The notes below the pieces were generated by a model. The model searched no databases and was not told where the DNA came from. It saw nothing but the letters and a program-made list of their open reading frames with translations. A DNA stretch of 64,000 nucleotides from Hoylesella loescheii DSM 19665 = JCM 12249 = ATCC 15930. Its GTDB lineage: Bacteria > Bacteroidota > Bacteroidia > Bacteroidales > Bacteroidaceae. Positions 9,405 through 17,664 of the stretch are shown here, piece by piece; the first letter of the stretch is position 1; each line of letters starts with the position of its first letter. A program made the translations under genes and the position numbers. The stretch is taken from contig NZ_KB899215.1 in the NCBI RefSeq assembly GCF_000378085.1, forward strand, positions 1 through 64,000, given 5' to 3'.

Positions 9405-11015
9405 TTAATTAAAGTCTTTAAGCTTGATGGTCATAGCGCCTTTCCTGCGCAGACTGTTATATATACCTGCTGAACCTCCTCCAAAAGCTAGGTTGAAAGC
9501 ATTTTCGTTGCTATTATTCACGTTTGAAGCAGATGAAGTCCAGTAGTCTCCATACTCTCCCATCTTCCCGCTACCATCGAATTTACCATTGAAGAAGAAG
9601 TTGATTGCGGGCAAGAAGAAATAATCATCAGTATTGGCAGGCGTGCCACTTGCAATACTATTGTTAACGCGAGGCCAATCTTTACCAACGGGGCGATAAT
9701 CCGTACCATCGAATTTATCTCTCATAGTGGCATCGTTCAGGCTGTTTTCCAGCAAGATAACGCGCTTCTTCTTGAACCACATACCACCTTTGTATAGATG
9801 TTTGGCAAATGAGAAGGGCTTATTGCCATCCCAATGCGGGTTACCTTTGAAGATAAACCATAGCATTTCGTTTACGTTAGGGCAGAAAGCAGCATGGCCT
9901 CCAGCTACTACTGCATGTCCAGTTGGTGCTTCGACGTCGTAATACCATCGATCAGGGTCGCTTGTCTTGCTCTTAGGGAAATTTGGATTAGTTACTCCGT
10001 TAACAACTGGTTGCTCGTTCTCATGCCCCCACCAGTAATCTTTATGCGCATCCCACATATAGAGTTTATCTCCACGGTTTATAACATCTAAGTCTGTTGC
10101 TATTTTCTTATTTCTTCCTGGCTGGCAAGTTACAGTTCCATAGTTCTTGTACACGGAGGCAGTTACATTAGTTACTTGGTCGTAGAGGATGTACTCTACA
10201 GTAAAGTTGGTGTACTTACCAGGTGCAATAACCATGATGGCGGCATTTTCTGTAAGGTTTTGTGCCGTTGGGATATTGAAGCCATTAGTACCACCACCCT
10301 TAAGTGTAAGTGTAATACATTTAGAAGGCGAGGTCGCAGTGGTTGTTTTAATGCCTGTGTCGTCAAAGTCGTATGTTGCAGCAATAACTTGATCGGCTTT
10401 TACCCTGATTTGAGTTACCTTCACATCGGTTGTAAAGCCAATGCTATAATAGGGTATAAAGGTGAGGTATGAAGCCTTGTGATCAAGTGTGAATCTGTAC
10501 GAACCGTCGGTTTGACGCTTTGCTTCGGCCGTACCGCAGTCACCGTCTGTGCCGATATGCGCTCCGTCATTGGGCGCTTGTTGTGCTTGATTAGCTTTGA
10601 TAGTAACTTTGTTGCCAGAAGTGTTTCCGTTTCCTGTGTAGCGTACAGGGTAGGTTGCGGCAGAATATACGCCTGCAAAATAGAACTTGGCATCGGTTTC
10701 CTTACCACCTGTGGTAGGAATGCTAGAACGGTGGCTTTCTTTCAATGAGGGTGTTACTGCTTTGTTGTTGATCCATAGTCGGTCGTTAGAAGTCCAGTAA
10801 AACTTAATGCCTGAACCGGTATATTCACCAGCAGTGCGTGTGTTGCTCAACGCTTTGGTGCTGTTATAAACTACTGCAAACTCTGTCAACCCATTGGTGT
10901 CAAGTTGTTTTGCCGTGTTATCCTGCGCTGTTTCATCATTGGCACAACCTACCATGAACAGCACGAGAGCTGTAAGAGCAAGGGTTCTCATCTTCCCGAA
11001 TTGTATTTTCCTCAT
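9405..11015 (-). CDS. Fimbrillin-like lipoprotein with FISUMP-like C-terminus
   Basis: 536 residues. Signal peptide with lipobox (LFMVGC, Cys near residue 24) predicts a lipid-anchored envelope protein. The N-terminal ~300 residues have the Mfa/FimA-type pattern: YWTSNDRLWINN, ATYPVRY, YRFTLDHKASYLTFIP and the AIMVIAPGKYTNFTVEY strand typical of fimbrillin-family Ig-like domains. The C-terminal ~200 residues contain WYYDVEAPTGHAVV, DYFFLPAINFF, GEYGDYWTSSASN and a final small-residue run, as in the FISUMP (Fibrobacter succinogenes major paralogous) domain. The combination suggests a surface adhesin or pilus-associated protein. It follows a small peptide gene by 50 nt, presumably on one transcript. 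Confidence 0.82.
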   Translation of the reverse strand: MRKIQFGKMRTLALTALVLFMVGCANDETAQDNTAKQLDTNGLTEFAVVYNSTKALSNTRTAGEYTGSGIKFYWTSNDRLWINNKAVTPSLKESHRSSIPTTGGKETDAKFYFAGVYSAATYPVRYTGNGNTSGNKVTIKANQAQQAPNDGAHIGTDGDCGTAEAKRQTDGSYRFTLDHKASYLTFIPYYSIGFTTDVKVTQIRVKADQVIAATYDFDDTGIKTTTATSPSKCITLTLKGGGTNGFNIPTAQNLTENAAIMVIAPGKYTNFTVEYILYDQVTNVTASVYKNYGTVTCQPGRNKKIATDLDVINRGDKLYMWDAHKDYWWGHENEQPVVNGVTNPNFPKSKTSDPDRWYYDVEAPTGHAVVAGGHAAFCPNVNEMLWFIFKGNPHWDGNKPFSFAKHLYKGGMWFKKKRVILLENSLNDATMRDKFDGTDYRPVGKDWPRVNNSIASGTPANTDDYFFLPAINFFFNGKFDGSGKMGEYGDYWTSSASNVNNSNENAFNLAFGGGSAGIYNSLRRKGAMTIKLKDFN

Positions 11016-11065
11016 TTGCTTTTTCTCTTGTTTGTTGTTTACGTTGCGTAATTTATGATTTGTCT

Positions 11066-11275
11066 TTAGTCTTCCTGTTGTTCATTACTGTCTTGCCAAA
11101 TACCATAGTCATCATCGAAGTTGAATTCTTTGGCATTCAGTGTCTCATCGTCTACTGCATCATTATGACCACCTGTAACAGGTGAATTTGCTAATAATGG
11201 ACTCTCATTGTTCATGTTACACACTTCAATAAATGGAGTGAGATATACTCTCTTTGTAACTTTTTGTTTGTTCAT
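11066..11275 (-). CDS. Small acidic peptide of unknown function
   Basis: 69 residues: basic start (MNKQKVTKRVY), LTPFIEVCNMN, then ESPLLANSPVTGGHNDA and a tail with about ten Asp/Glu. It precedes the fimbrillin-like lipoprotein gene by 50 nt on the same strand. The form (KxxYLTPxIEV, a xLLANSxVxGGxxxAxDDExLNAKEF block, acidic end) is a recurrent Prevotella small-protein type in my memory. The other small gene at 1396 shares the KxxYxxP start and acidic tail but only loosely. The Gly-Gly after a short basic leader superficially recalls double-glycine export leaders, but the leader is not typical and this is speculation. Confidence 0.7.
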   Translation of the reverse strand: MNKQKVTKRVYLTPFIEVCNMNNESPLLANSPVTGGHNDAVDDETLNAKEFNFDDDYGIWQDSNEQQED

Positions 11276-11917
11276 ATTTTCTTTGTGATATGTTTATTTG
11301 TTGGACGAAATATTGTTATCCCTCGTCTGATCTTACTTGCAATATGCTTGCTAATGTAACACAATAAGGTTGCAATAGGAATTCGTGGAACCCCTTTTGC
11401 TTCTTATGGTTATTAAACCCTAGCTTACACTTAGGATAAGGATTTGTGGAAAGTAAACGTCGATGCGTTTACGTGAGAAAGATTGGTAAATTATTAATAT
11501 TTACCAAACAGTCCAACCGCATTTGCTGGATAATCGTTATTATCCAGTATTCTGCATATTCATTTATTTAGTAGAATAATACGCTGGATGGTAACATCTC
11601 TCTAACCTAGTCACTTACTGATAGCTGCACTCGAGTGCAAAGATAATATAAATTTATTTAACTGACAAGAAAAAGGCTGATTAAATAGCGTATTTTTTGA
11701 TAAATATACAAAGTGTTTCTCAAATTTATGCGTATTTCAAATGCCCAATAGCCTTCTCTGCTGTCAATAGATACTTACTCTGATATACCACTGTCTCATC
11801 ATATTTTTAGTATTCTCCTTCTCTTTCGCATTAAAGATGTATGTCGTTTAGGGACGTAGTGGGTGAGATTGGTTGGGTTGAAATAGAATGAAGCGCACTT
11901 AAGAACAAGGAGAAACC
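11276..11917. other. Gap with no gene; one perfect 22-nt palindrome
   Basis: 642 nt, AT-rich, no credible frame. It contains the perfect hairpin CTGGATAAT-CGTT-ATTATCCAG at 11526-11547, followed by a weaker pair TATTCT/AGAATA. The hairpin lacks a T-run on the minus strand, so it is not a clear terminator for the gene ending at 11918. The promoter of the small peptide gene must lie in the right-hand part of the first 150 nt, but I see only the near-match TATTTCG. Confidence 0.5.
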
Positions 11918-13222
11918 TCACTCGTTAGTTTGCTGCAAGACTTCACGGCGTGTGAAATCGGGTATCATTACGGGCATCGACCCATGTTCGATGGAACGTT
12001 TTGAGAGTTCGGCAATGCAACACCACTCGGCTAAGTCGTACACGTCCATGTCTAGTGGCAAACCTTGTTGCAGACATTGGGCTAAACGTAAATCCATAAA
12101 ATAAGACATGCCGCCGCGCGAATCGAGTTGTTTGGCCAAGTCGATTGTTTCGTGTGAGAAGGGTGGGGCGTAGTGGCTGAGTAGCTTTTCTAGTTGCGAT
12201 GTGGGCAATGGCATGTTGTCGATGTTGGTTTCAACGCCGACTTTAGCAGCCGAAGCGGAACTCAACAGCACTTCGGGTATAGGATATTTTGCGACATATC
12301 CCTGCGTGCCAACCACTTGAAACATACGGTTATATGGTCGTGGCGTCATCACGTTGTGCTGGATAAGGATGGTTTTGCCCTTCATGGTGCGTATCATTGT
12401 AGAGGTTTGGTCGCCGTTGGCAAAGCTGTTGCAGGGCTTCCCCATTACCTCTTGATACATCTCCTTACCTACAAAGGGGGCGGTGTGCATGGCGGTGAGA
12501 TAGTGTAAACGATCGGTTCGGTGGATGCCTAGCAACTGGCAGGCAGGCCCAATGCTGTGGGTGGGATAAACGTCGCCACAAGTAAGCCGATTGTATTCTA
12601 TTCGCCAAGGTGTCCAACGGTTGCCAATGGGATGTGCATAACCACCTTCAACATGCACTATCTCGCCGAATAGTCCCTCTCGAACCATCTCGTGCACGGC
12701 CATTTCAAAGTGATCGTACACCGCATTTTCAAGCATCATGCAGTGTTGTTGTGTGCGTTCGGCCGTGTCTACCAATTGCCAAATATCCTCGAGCGTAAGG
12801 GCGGCAGGCACTTCCACGGCAACACATTTGCCGCGTTGCATGGCATGAAGGGCTATCGGCACGTGCGAAAGCCAATCGGTGCACACGTACACGAGGTTCA
12901 GTCTTTGTTGCTGGCATAGCTGACGATAAGCGTTTTCACCCCAATACACTGTTGGACGAGGTTTACCCAGCTGTTCAACGTGTTGCGCTGCCTCTTCTGC
13001 TACCTGTCTAGACGCGTCGCACACGGCAGTAATTTCTACGCCAGGGATATGACACCAACGTGTAACGGCCATTTGTCCACGCGCACCCACGCCAACAAAT
13101 GCCACTTGTAGGTGGGGCATAGGTGCGAGAGCCAAAGACAAAACATCACGCTGCCCAACAGCACGCGTGGGTACAAAGGTTTCTAACGGCTGTGCCGCAG
13201 ATATCGTTTCCATTGTTGTCAT
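11918..13222 (-). CDS. GH109-type Gfo/Idh/MocA family protein
   Basis: 434 residues from the ATG at 13222. The frame opens at a TTG at 13240, but that codon overlaps the -7 box, so the later start is chosen. Rossmann N-terminus VAFVGVGARGQMAVTRW carries the G-x-G-x-x-G NAD(P) site near residue 40. The segments VPAALTLEDIW, CMMLENAVYDHFE and GDVYPTHSIGPACQLLGIHRTDR are characteristic of family GH109, whose known members are NAD-dependent alpha-N-acetylgalactosaminidases in Bacteroidetes. No typical signal peptide is seen, whereas many GH109 proteins carry one or a Tat signal, so a cytoplasmic place is possible. A role in removing GalNAc from host or own glycans is inferred. Confidence 0.85.
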   Translation of the reverse strand: MTTMETISAAQPLETFVPTRAVGQRDVLSLALAPMPHLQVAFVGVGARGQMAVTRWCHIPGVEITAVCDASRQVAEEAAQHVEQLGKPRPTVYWGENAYRQLCQQQRLNLVYVCTDWLSHVPIALHAMQRGKCVAVEVPAALTLEDIWQLVDTAERTQQHCMMLENAVYDHFEMAVHEMVREGLFGEIVHVEGGYAHPIGNRWTPWRIEYNRLTCGDVYPTHSIGPACQLLGIHRTDRLHYLTAMHTAPFVGKEMYQEVMGKPCNSFANGDQTSTMIRTMKGKTILIQHNVMTPRPYNRMFQVVGTQGYVAKYPIPEVLLSSASAAKVGVETNIDNMPLPTSQLEKLLSHYAPPFSHETIDLAKQLDSRGGMSYFMDLRLAQCLQQGLPLDMDVYDLAEWCCIAELSKRSIEHGSMPVMIPDFTRREVLQQTNE

Positions 13223-13237
13223 ATTTTTAATCCACTG

Positions 13238-13245
13238 CAAATTTA
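13238..13245 (-). promoter_or_regulatory. -7 box TAAATTTG for GH109-type gene
   Basis: Consensus octamer 15 nt before the chosen ATG. It decides the start, because the upstream TTG would overlap the promoter. Confidence 0.65.
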
Positions 13246-13270
13246 CCTAAAAAATGGGGATAATGGGAAG

Positions 13271-13352
13271 GTGAAAGGGTGAAAAGGTGAAAGAGTGAAA
13301 GGGTGAAAGAGTGAAAAAGTGAAAAGGTGAAAGAAATGAAAGGGTGAAAAAA
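13271..13352. repeat. Octamer-periodic tract, GTGAAARR type
   Basis: Eight consecutive octamers (GTGAAAGG, GTGAAAAG, GTGAAAGA and variants), then a one-base slip and two more. It continues into ATGCTTCGCC, a short core also found next to GTGAAARR tracts near 24.8-25.0 kb. Non-coding: every unit carries a TGA in one frame. Confidence 0.8.
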
Positions 13353-13464
13353 TGCTTCGCCTATAAAGGCTGTTAACCAGTTAACTTGTCAACTTGTTAA
13401 GCGCTTTAGTATTGACATATAGTAAGGGTATCAAAAGCAAAATAAGATGAAGTAGAAAAATAAT

Positions 13465-13525
13465 GCGGGTCATATAAACTCCCTATGATGGCTTTGCACC
13501 ATTGAAGGGAGGTTATATGGCCCGC
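13465..13525 (-). terminator. Long imperfect hairpin, possible terminator
   Basis: Arms of 20 nt (13465-13484 and 13506-13525) match at 18 positions, around a 21-nt loop that itself contains ATGG/CCAT. Read on the minus strand it is followed by ATTATTTTT, so it may end the transcript of the glycosidase gene that stops at 13689, although it lies 160 nt downstream. A remnant of an inverted-repeat element is the alternative. Confidence 0.55.
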
Positions 13526-13688
13526 AGATAACTTTGTATGCGGTGGTTGGGATAGATGCTACTAGTGAGCTAAGTTTAACGAAGAAAACTAGAAGCACTA
13601 GGAGAATGGGGCTATTTTGCCAGTTGGCAGCAAGATGATGCTATCCAAATAACAGGCGATGGGTGGGCATACTTACACCAATTGCGCC

Positions 13689-15200
13689 TTACAGCCACAC
13701 TTTCTTTCTGGCCTTTCGACTCTCGTTGCTCATTCTGTCGAGTGCCGTAACCACATATCTATATCTTACTTGCCCCTTGTCGTAAGGCAGTTTAATCCAC
13801 TTGTCGTGTGTGACGGCTACGATTTTGGCAGGGTTGTCGATGTCAACATCTTCTCCCATGGCAAATCGGTACACCACATATTTTTGTGCAAAATCGCCCC
13901 ATTTCTTACCTTTGGGCTCTTCCCAGAAAAGAACAAGGCCGTCGCTAGTCCACACAGCTTCAAGATGTCTTGGCTTTTTAGGGCGTTTGTGATCGATAAA
14001 CGGCATGAGGGGTTGTAGGGCAGGCGTCTTCCAATAATAGTTTCGTAGGGTGGAACCATAGTTGCCCATGTTGTCGGCCACAGCTTTGGCATACCATAGA
14101 ACGGCTCCTTGCACGTTGGGTAGCATTCGGCGAAGCTTGAACTTCGCTTCCATCTGGTTGGTTTTAGGGTTGTTAAGATCTGGCTCTTTAACGGTTCGCT
14201 CAACGCTTTCGCCGATATAGAGCGGACGATTGCCCGCATACTTGTTCCACCAGATGGCAAGTGTTTGGTAATCGGCACTAGGATGACCAATCTTCCAGTA
14301 TAGTTGTGGTACGCAATAGTCTACCCATCCGTTGTTCACCCATAGCAGAACGTCGGCATAAAGGTCGTCGTAGTTTTGCAATCCGCTTGTTGCGCTACCG
14401 TTAATGGGATCTGATTTCTTGTTGCGATAGATGCCAAACGGCGACACACCAAACTTCACCCAGGGCTTGCGGTCTTTGATGGTTTGACCCAAGCGTTGAA
14501 CAAAGGCGTTCACATTGTTTCTTCGCCAATCGTTTTTGTTGGCTATTCCGCCGTTATAACGCATGAACTCCTTGTCGTCGGCTATGGTTTGGCCAGCGGC
14601 AGGGTAAGGGTAGAAATAGTCGTCGATGTGTATTCCGTCGACGTCGTAGCGCGAAACGATGTCGTCTACCACGCGACAGATGTACTCGCGGTTCTCGGGC
14701 AGGCCCGGGTTGAGTATCAGTTGGCCGTTATAGGAGAACACCCTATTGGGGTATAGCGATGCTACGTGGTTGCGTGCCAAGGCCGTTGTGCCTGCCGTTT
14801 TTGCACGGTAGGGGTTTATCCAGGCATGAAGCTCCATGCCACGGCGATGACATTGGTTGATCATCCATTTGAGTGGGTCCCAATAGGGCATGGGTGCTTT
14901 CCCTTGAACGCCCGTTAGGAAACGGCTCCATGGCTCGATCTTGCTTTCGTAAAGCGCATCGCACTCGGGCCGAACTTGAAAGATGATGGCGTTAACTCCA
15001 TCGCGTTGCAGTTCGTCGAGTTGCTGTCTGAGTGTTTGTTGCATGGCTGCGGTGCTCATTCCTGAAAACTGTCCGTTCACCGTTTGTATCCATGCTCCCC
15101 TGAATTCGCGTTTGCTGTGGAGCGAGGCGGCACTAAGTTGAGGCGCGCCTGCTAGCAACATGGTAGCCAAAAGTGTGGCTATCATCATTAGTCTTTTCAT
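13689..15200 (-). CDS. Secreted glycosyl-hydrolase-like protein (GHL10/DUF187)
   Basis: 503 residues with signal peptide MKRLMMIATLLATMLLAGAPQLSA. The TIM-barrel region from residue ~30 to ~350 has the GHL10 (PF02638, YngK-like) landmarks: FRGAWIQTVNGQ, LDELQRDGVNAIIFQVRPECDALY, MELHAWINPYR, DDIVSRYDVDGIHIDDYFYPYP and KFGVSPFGIYRN. Acidic residues of HIDDYFYP are the likely catalytic-site group. The last ~95 residues form a fibronectin-like C-terminal domain (PRHLEAVWTSDGLVLFWEEP...VVYRFAMGEDVDIDNPA). Family members act on cell-wall or glycan substrates, but the reaction is not settled. Periplasmic or outer-surface location inferred. Confidence 0.88.
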   Translation of the reverse strand: MKRLMMIATLLATMLLAGAPQLSAASLHSKREFRGAWIQTVNGQFSGMSTAAMQQTLRQQLDELQRDGVNAIIFQVRPECDALYESKIEPWSRFLTGVQGKAPMPYWDPLKWMINQCHRRGMELHAWINPYRAKTAGTTALARNHVASLYPNRVFSYNGQLILNPGLPENREYICRVVDDIVSRYDVDGIHIDDYFYPYPAAGQTIADDKEFMRYNGGIANKNDWRRNNVNAFVQRLGQTIKDRKPWVKFGVSPFGIYRNKKSDPINGSATSGLQNYDDLYADVLLWVNNGWVDYCVPQLYWKIGHPSADYQTLAIWWNKYAGNRPLYIGESVERTVKEPDLNNPKTNQMEAKFKLRRMLPNVQGAVLWYAKAVADNMGNYGSTLRNYYWKTPALQPLMPFIDHKRPKKPRHLEAVWTSDGLVLFWEEPKGKKWGDFAQKYVVYRFAMGEDVDIDNPAKIVAVTHDKWIKLPYDKGQVRYRYVVTALDRMSNESRKARKKVWL

Positions 15201-15220
15201 TTCCTATTAATGTTTTCGTG

Positions 15221-15228
15221 CAAAATTA
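15221..15228 (-). promoter_or_regulatory. -7 box TAATTTTG for GHL10-type gene
   Basis: Consensus octamer 20 nt upstream of the ATG at 15200. Confidence 0.6.
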
Positions 15229-15372
15229 GTCAAAATATACGTATAAACCGCCATTGGGGATATAATATTATGGTTTTTGTTGGCAAAGTGGCAGCAGTGC
15301 TTACTCTGTCCCCTCTTGCGTAAGGATGTTAACCCATGCCAATTGTTGGCAATAATTCTGTGCAGAATACCT

Positions 15373-15966
15373 TTATCCAAACGACAGCTTGTTAAGTCTG
15401 TTTAGCAGTTCTTCGGCTTTCGAACGTACGATGCTTAGTTTTATCTCGCAGGTGTTTTCGAAGTTGGTGGCGAGAATTTTGGCTTCAGATTCTTTCACCA
15501 CACGCATCACGCTGTTCATCATCACATAGGGGAAGGCGAACGAAACGGTTTCTTCTACCAGTCTACTTACCATTGGGACGTTGTCGATAGCTAGGGCTGC
15601 GGCCGTGCGATAGGCCACGATAAGTCCGCCAGTTCCCAAGTTTACACCTCCATAATAGCGCACCACCACCACGAGGATGTTGGTTAGTTCGTGGCTGTTT
15701 ATCTGTCCGAGTATGGGCTTACCTGCAGTGCTGCTGGGCTCGCCGTCGTCGTTGGCTCTGAAATCTTGCCGTTCAGGCCCTAGCATATAGGCGTAACAGA
15801 CGTGCCGCGCATCGTAATGTTGCTTGCGATAGTTGGCCAGCAGGTCTTTTATTTGCTCAATCGAGTTCACAGGATGAGCGTAAGCAAGAAACTTACTTCG
15901 TTTCTCTGTGTAAACACCTTGCCCAATGTCGTCGATGGTTTTGTATTCGTCGTTCATCTCGTGCAT
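15373..15966 (-). CDS. YigZ/IMPACT family protein
   Basis: 197 residues from the ATG at 15966; a second ATG nine nt later (15957) gives MNDEYKTIDD and is equally plausible. The frame extends to 16020, but that part overlaps the promoter. The IMPACT N-terminal domain is clear: YTEKRSKFLAYAHPV, HVCYAYMLG, RANDDGEPSSTAGKPIL and VVVVRYYGGVNLGTGGL. The C-terminal domain (about residues 120-197) is the small alpha/beta UPF0029 extension. The family is conserved in bacteria, relates to translation regulators in eukaryotes, and has no settled bacterial reaction. Cytoplasmic. Stands alone on its transcript. Confidence 0.9.
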   Translation of the reverse strand: MHEMNDEYKTIDDIGQGVYTEKRSKFLAYAHPVNSIEQIKDLLANYRKQHYDARHVCYAYMLGPERQDFRANDDGEPSSTAGKPILGQINSHELTNILVVVVRYYGGVNLGTGGLIVAYRTAAALAIDNVPMVSRLVEETVSFAFPYVMMNSVMRVVKESEAKILATNFENTCEIKLSIVRSKAEELLNRLNKLSFG

Positions 15967-16008
15967 ATATAATAGGTGTGCCCCATGCGGAAAAATAGGG
16001 ACGCCTTG

Positions 16009-16016
16009 CAAAGTTA
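16009..16016 (-). promoter_or_regulatory. -7 box TAACTTTG for yigZ-like gene
   Basis: Consensus octamer 42 nt upstream of the ATG at 15966. It excludes the longest frame start at 16020. Confidence 0.65.
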
Positions 16017-16044
16017 ACACAAAAAGAACGATAAGGCGAAGGAA

Positions 16045-16320
16045 ATAGATAGATTTGTTTGAGAAGTTAAGGAGTAAAGAAATAAAGTAGTAAAACTGTG
16101 TGTTTTAAGAATAAGGAGGTAAAAGGTTTAAGTAGTAAAGGCGTACACTTGGGGTTAGGGGATTTGCGTGATTAAGGAGTTAATCAGTATGTTTTGGAAT
16201 TTTAGGGCTATTGATTTAGGGGAATGTGGGGTAGGGACGTGTGTTGATATGGTTTAGTCTAGCCATCTTTTCACCTTTTCACCCTTTCTTCTTTTCACTC
16301 TTCTTCCATTTCCTTAAACA
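16045..16320. repeat. Degenerate low-complexity tracts
   Basis: The left part is built of short A/G-rich steps (AAGTTAAGGAGTAAAG, AAAGTAGTAAAA, TTTAAGTAGTAAAGG); the right part (16262-16313) is the reverse complement of the GTGAAARR type (CTTTTCACCTTTTCACCC). No gene seen. Repeat boundaries are soft. Confidence 0.55.
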
Positions 16321-16384
16321 AAAAACAAGCCGCGGGCAGCTTTCTACGCATGATAGCGCACTCCAAAAGCATGCCCGACGGCTT
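16321..16384 (-). terminator. Terminator of serC-serA-DUF1015 operon
   Basis: Stem formed by 16327-16340 (AAGCCGCGGGCAGC) and 16369-16384 (GCATGCCCGACGGCTT), with two single-base bulges. On the minus strand the stem is followed by TTGTTTTTTG. It starts 17 nt after the DUF1015 stop. Confidence 0.8.
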
Positions 16385-16400
16385 TGATGTGAGGGTGTTA

Positions 16401-17654
16401 TTAGTCGCTCAGCTTGTGAATTACAAGTCCCGAACGCAGTTTTGGTTCGAACCAAGTGGCCTTCGGTGGCATAATCTTTCCGCTGTCGGCGATGTCCATT
16501 ATCTGTTTCATCGACACGGGATAGAGAGCCAGAGCCATCTTCATTTCGCCGCTGTCTACACGTTCTTTCAACTCGTTTAGGCCACGAATGCCGCCCACGA
16601 AGTCGATACGCTTGTCGGTGCGAAGGTCTTTGATGCCCAAAATCTCGTCGAGAATCAGTCGACTAGATATGTCAACGTCGAGCACGCCAATGGGATCCGC
16701 ATCGTTGTAAGTACCTTTCTTGGCCGTCAGACTGTACCATTCGCCATCGAGATAGAGCGAGAAATTGTGCAATCCTGTGGGATGATACATTTCTTTGCCC
16801 ATCTTCTGCACGTCGAAATTCTGTGCCACCTTATCTAAGAACTGAGCGGAGGTAAGTCCGTTGAGGTCTTTCACCACGCGGTTATAGTCTAGAATGGTGA
16901 GCTGCGACGCTTGAAAGCAAACGGCCATGAAGTAATTATACTCCTCGTCGCCCTTGTGGTTGGGGTTGTTCTTGGCCTTTTCGGCGCCAACTAATGCTGC
17001 TGCGGCCGAACGATGATGTCCATCGGCGATGTAAAGGGCAGGCATCTTGGCAAACTCCTTTGTGATAACGTCGATGTCGTTAGCATCGGCGATAACCCAA
17101 AATTGATGTCCGAAACCGTCGATAGGAGCGATAAAGTCGTACTCGGGTGCGCTGTTCTTAACGTATTTGTTAATCAGTTCGTCTAGCACCTTATTGTCTG
17201 GGTAGGCAAAGAACACCGGTTCGATGTTGGCATCGTTCACACGAACGTGCTTCATACGGTCTTCTTCCTTATCCTTACGAGTCAACTCGTGCTTCTTGAT
17301 AGTTCCATTCAGGTAGTCGTCAACGAAAGCACCCACCACCAAACCATACTGCGTCTTGCCGTTCATGGTTTGTGCGTAGATGTAATAAGCGGGCTTTTCG
17401 TCTTGCACGAGCCATCCCTTATCTTGGAATTTCTTGAAGTTGCGTGCTGCTTGCTCGTAAACCTTGGGGTCGTATTCGGAAGTTTCGGGAGAGAAATCAA
17501 TCTCGGGCTTGATGATATGGTACAAGCTCATCTCGTTATCTCCAGCTTCTGCGCGAGCCTCTTCAGAGCTAAGCACGTCGTAAGGACGCGATTCCACCTT
17601 CTCAACCAGTTCTTTTGGTGGGCGGATACCTTTAAATGGTCTTATCGTTGCCAT
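16401..17654 (-). CDS. DUF1015 family protein
   Basis: 417 residues, full length for the DUF1015 family (PF06245). Landmarks: ATIRPFKGIRPPKELVEKVESRPYDVLSSEEAR at the N-terminus (key residues R4, P5, F6, Y26, D27, V28), PAYYIYAQ, RKDKEEDRMKHV, YIADGHHRSAAA near residue 213 and LGIKDLRTDKRIDFVGG near 350. The YIADGHHR block is the strongest family signature and looks like an active-site loop. Biochemical function is not established. It is the third gene behind serC and serA with only 10 nt to serA, an arrangement found in many Bacteroidetes, which suggests a link to serine or phosphoserine metabolism. Confidence 0.93.
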   Translation of the reverse strand: MATIRPFKGIRPPKELVEKVESRPYDVLSSEEARAEAGDNEMSLYHIIKPEIDFSPETSEYDPKVYEQAARNFKKFQDKGWLVQDEKPAYYIYAQTMNGKTQYGLVVGAFVDDYLNGTIKKHELTRKDKEEDRMKHVRVNDANIEPVFFAYPDNKVLDELINKYVKNSAPEYDFIAPIDGFGHQFWVIADANDIDVITKEFAKMPALYIADGHHRSAAAALVGAEKAKNNPNHKGDEEYNYFMAVCFQASQLTILDYNRVVKDLNGLTSAQFLDKVAQNFDVQKMGKEMYHPTGLHNFSLYLDGEWYSLTAKKGTYNDADPIGVLDVDISSRLILDEILGIKDLRTDKRIDFVGGIRGLNELKERVDSGEMKMALALYPVSMKQIMDIADSGKIMPPKATWFEPKLRSGLVIHKLSD

Positions 17655-17664
17655 AGTGTCTGTG

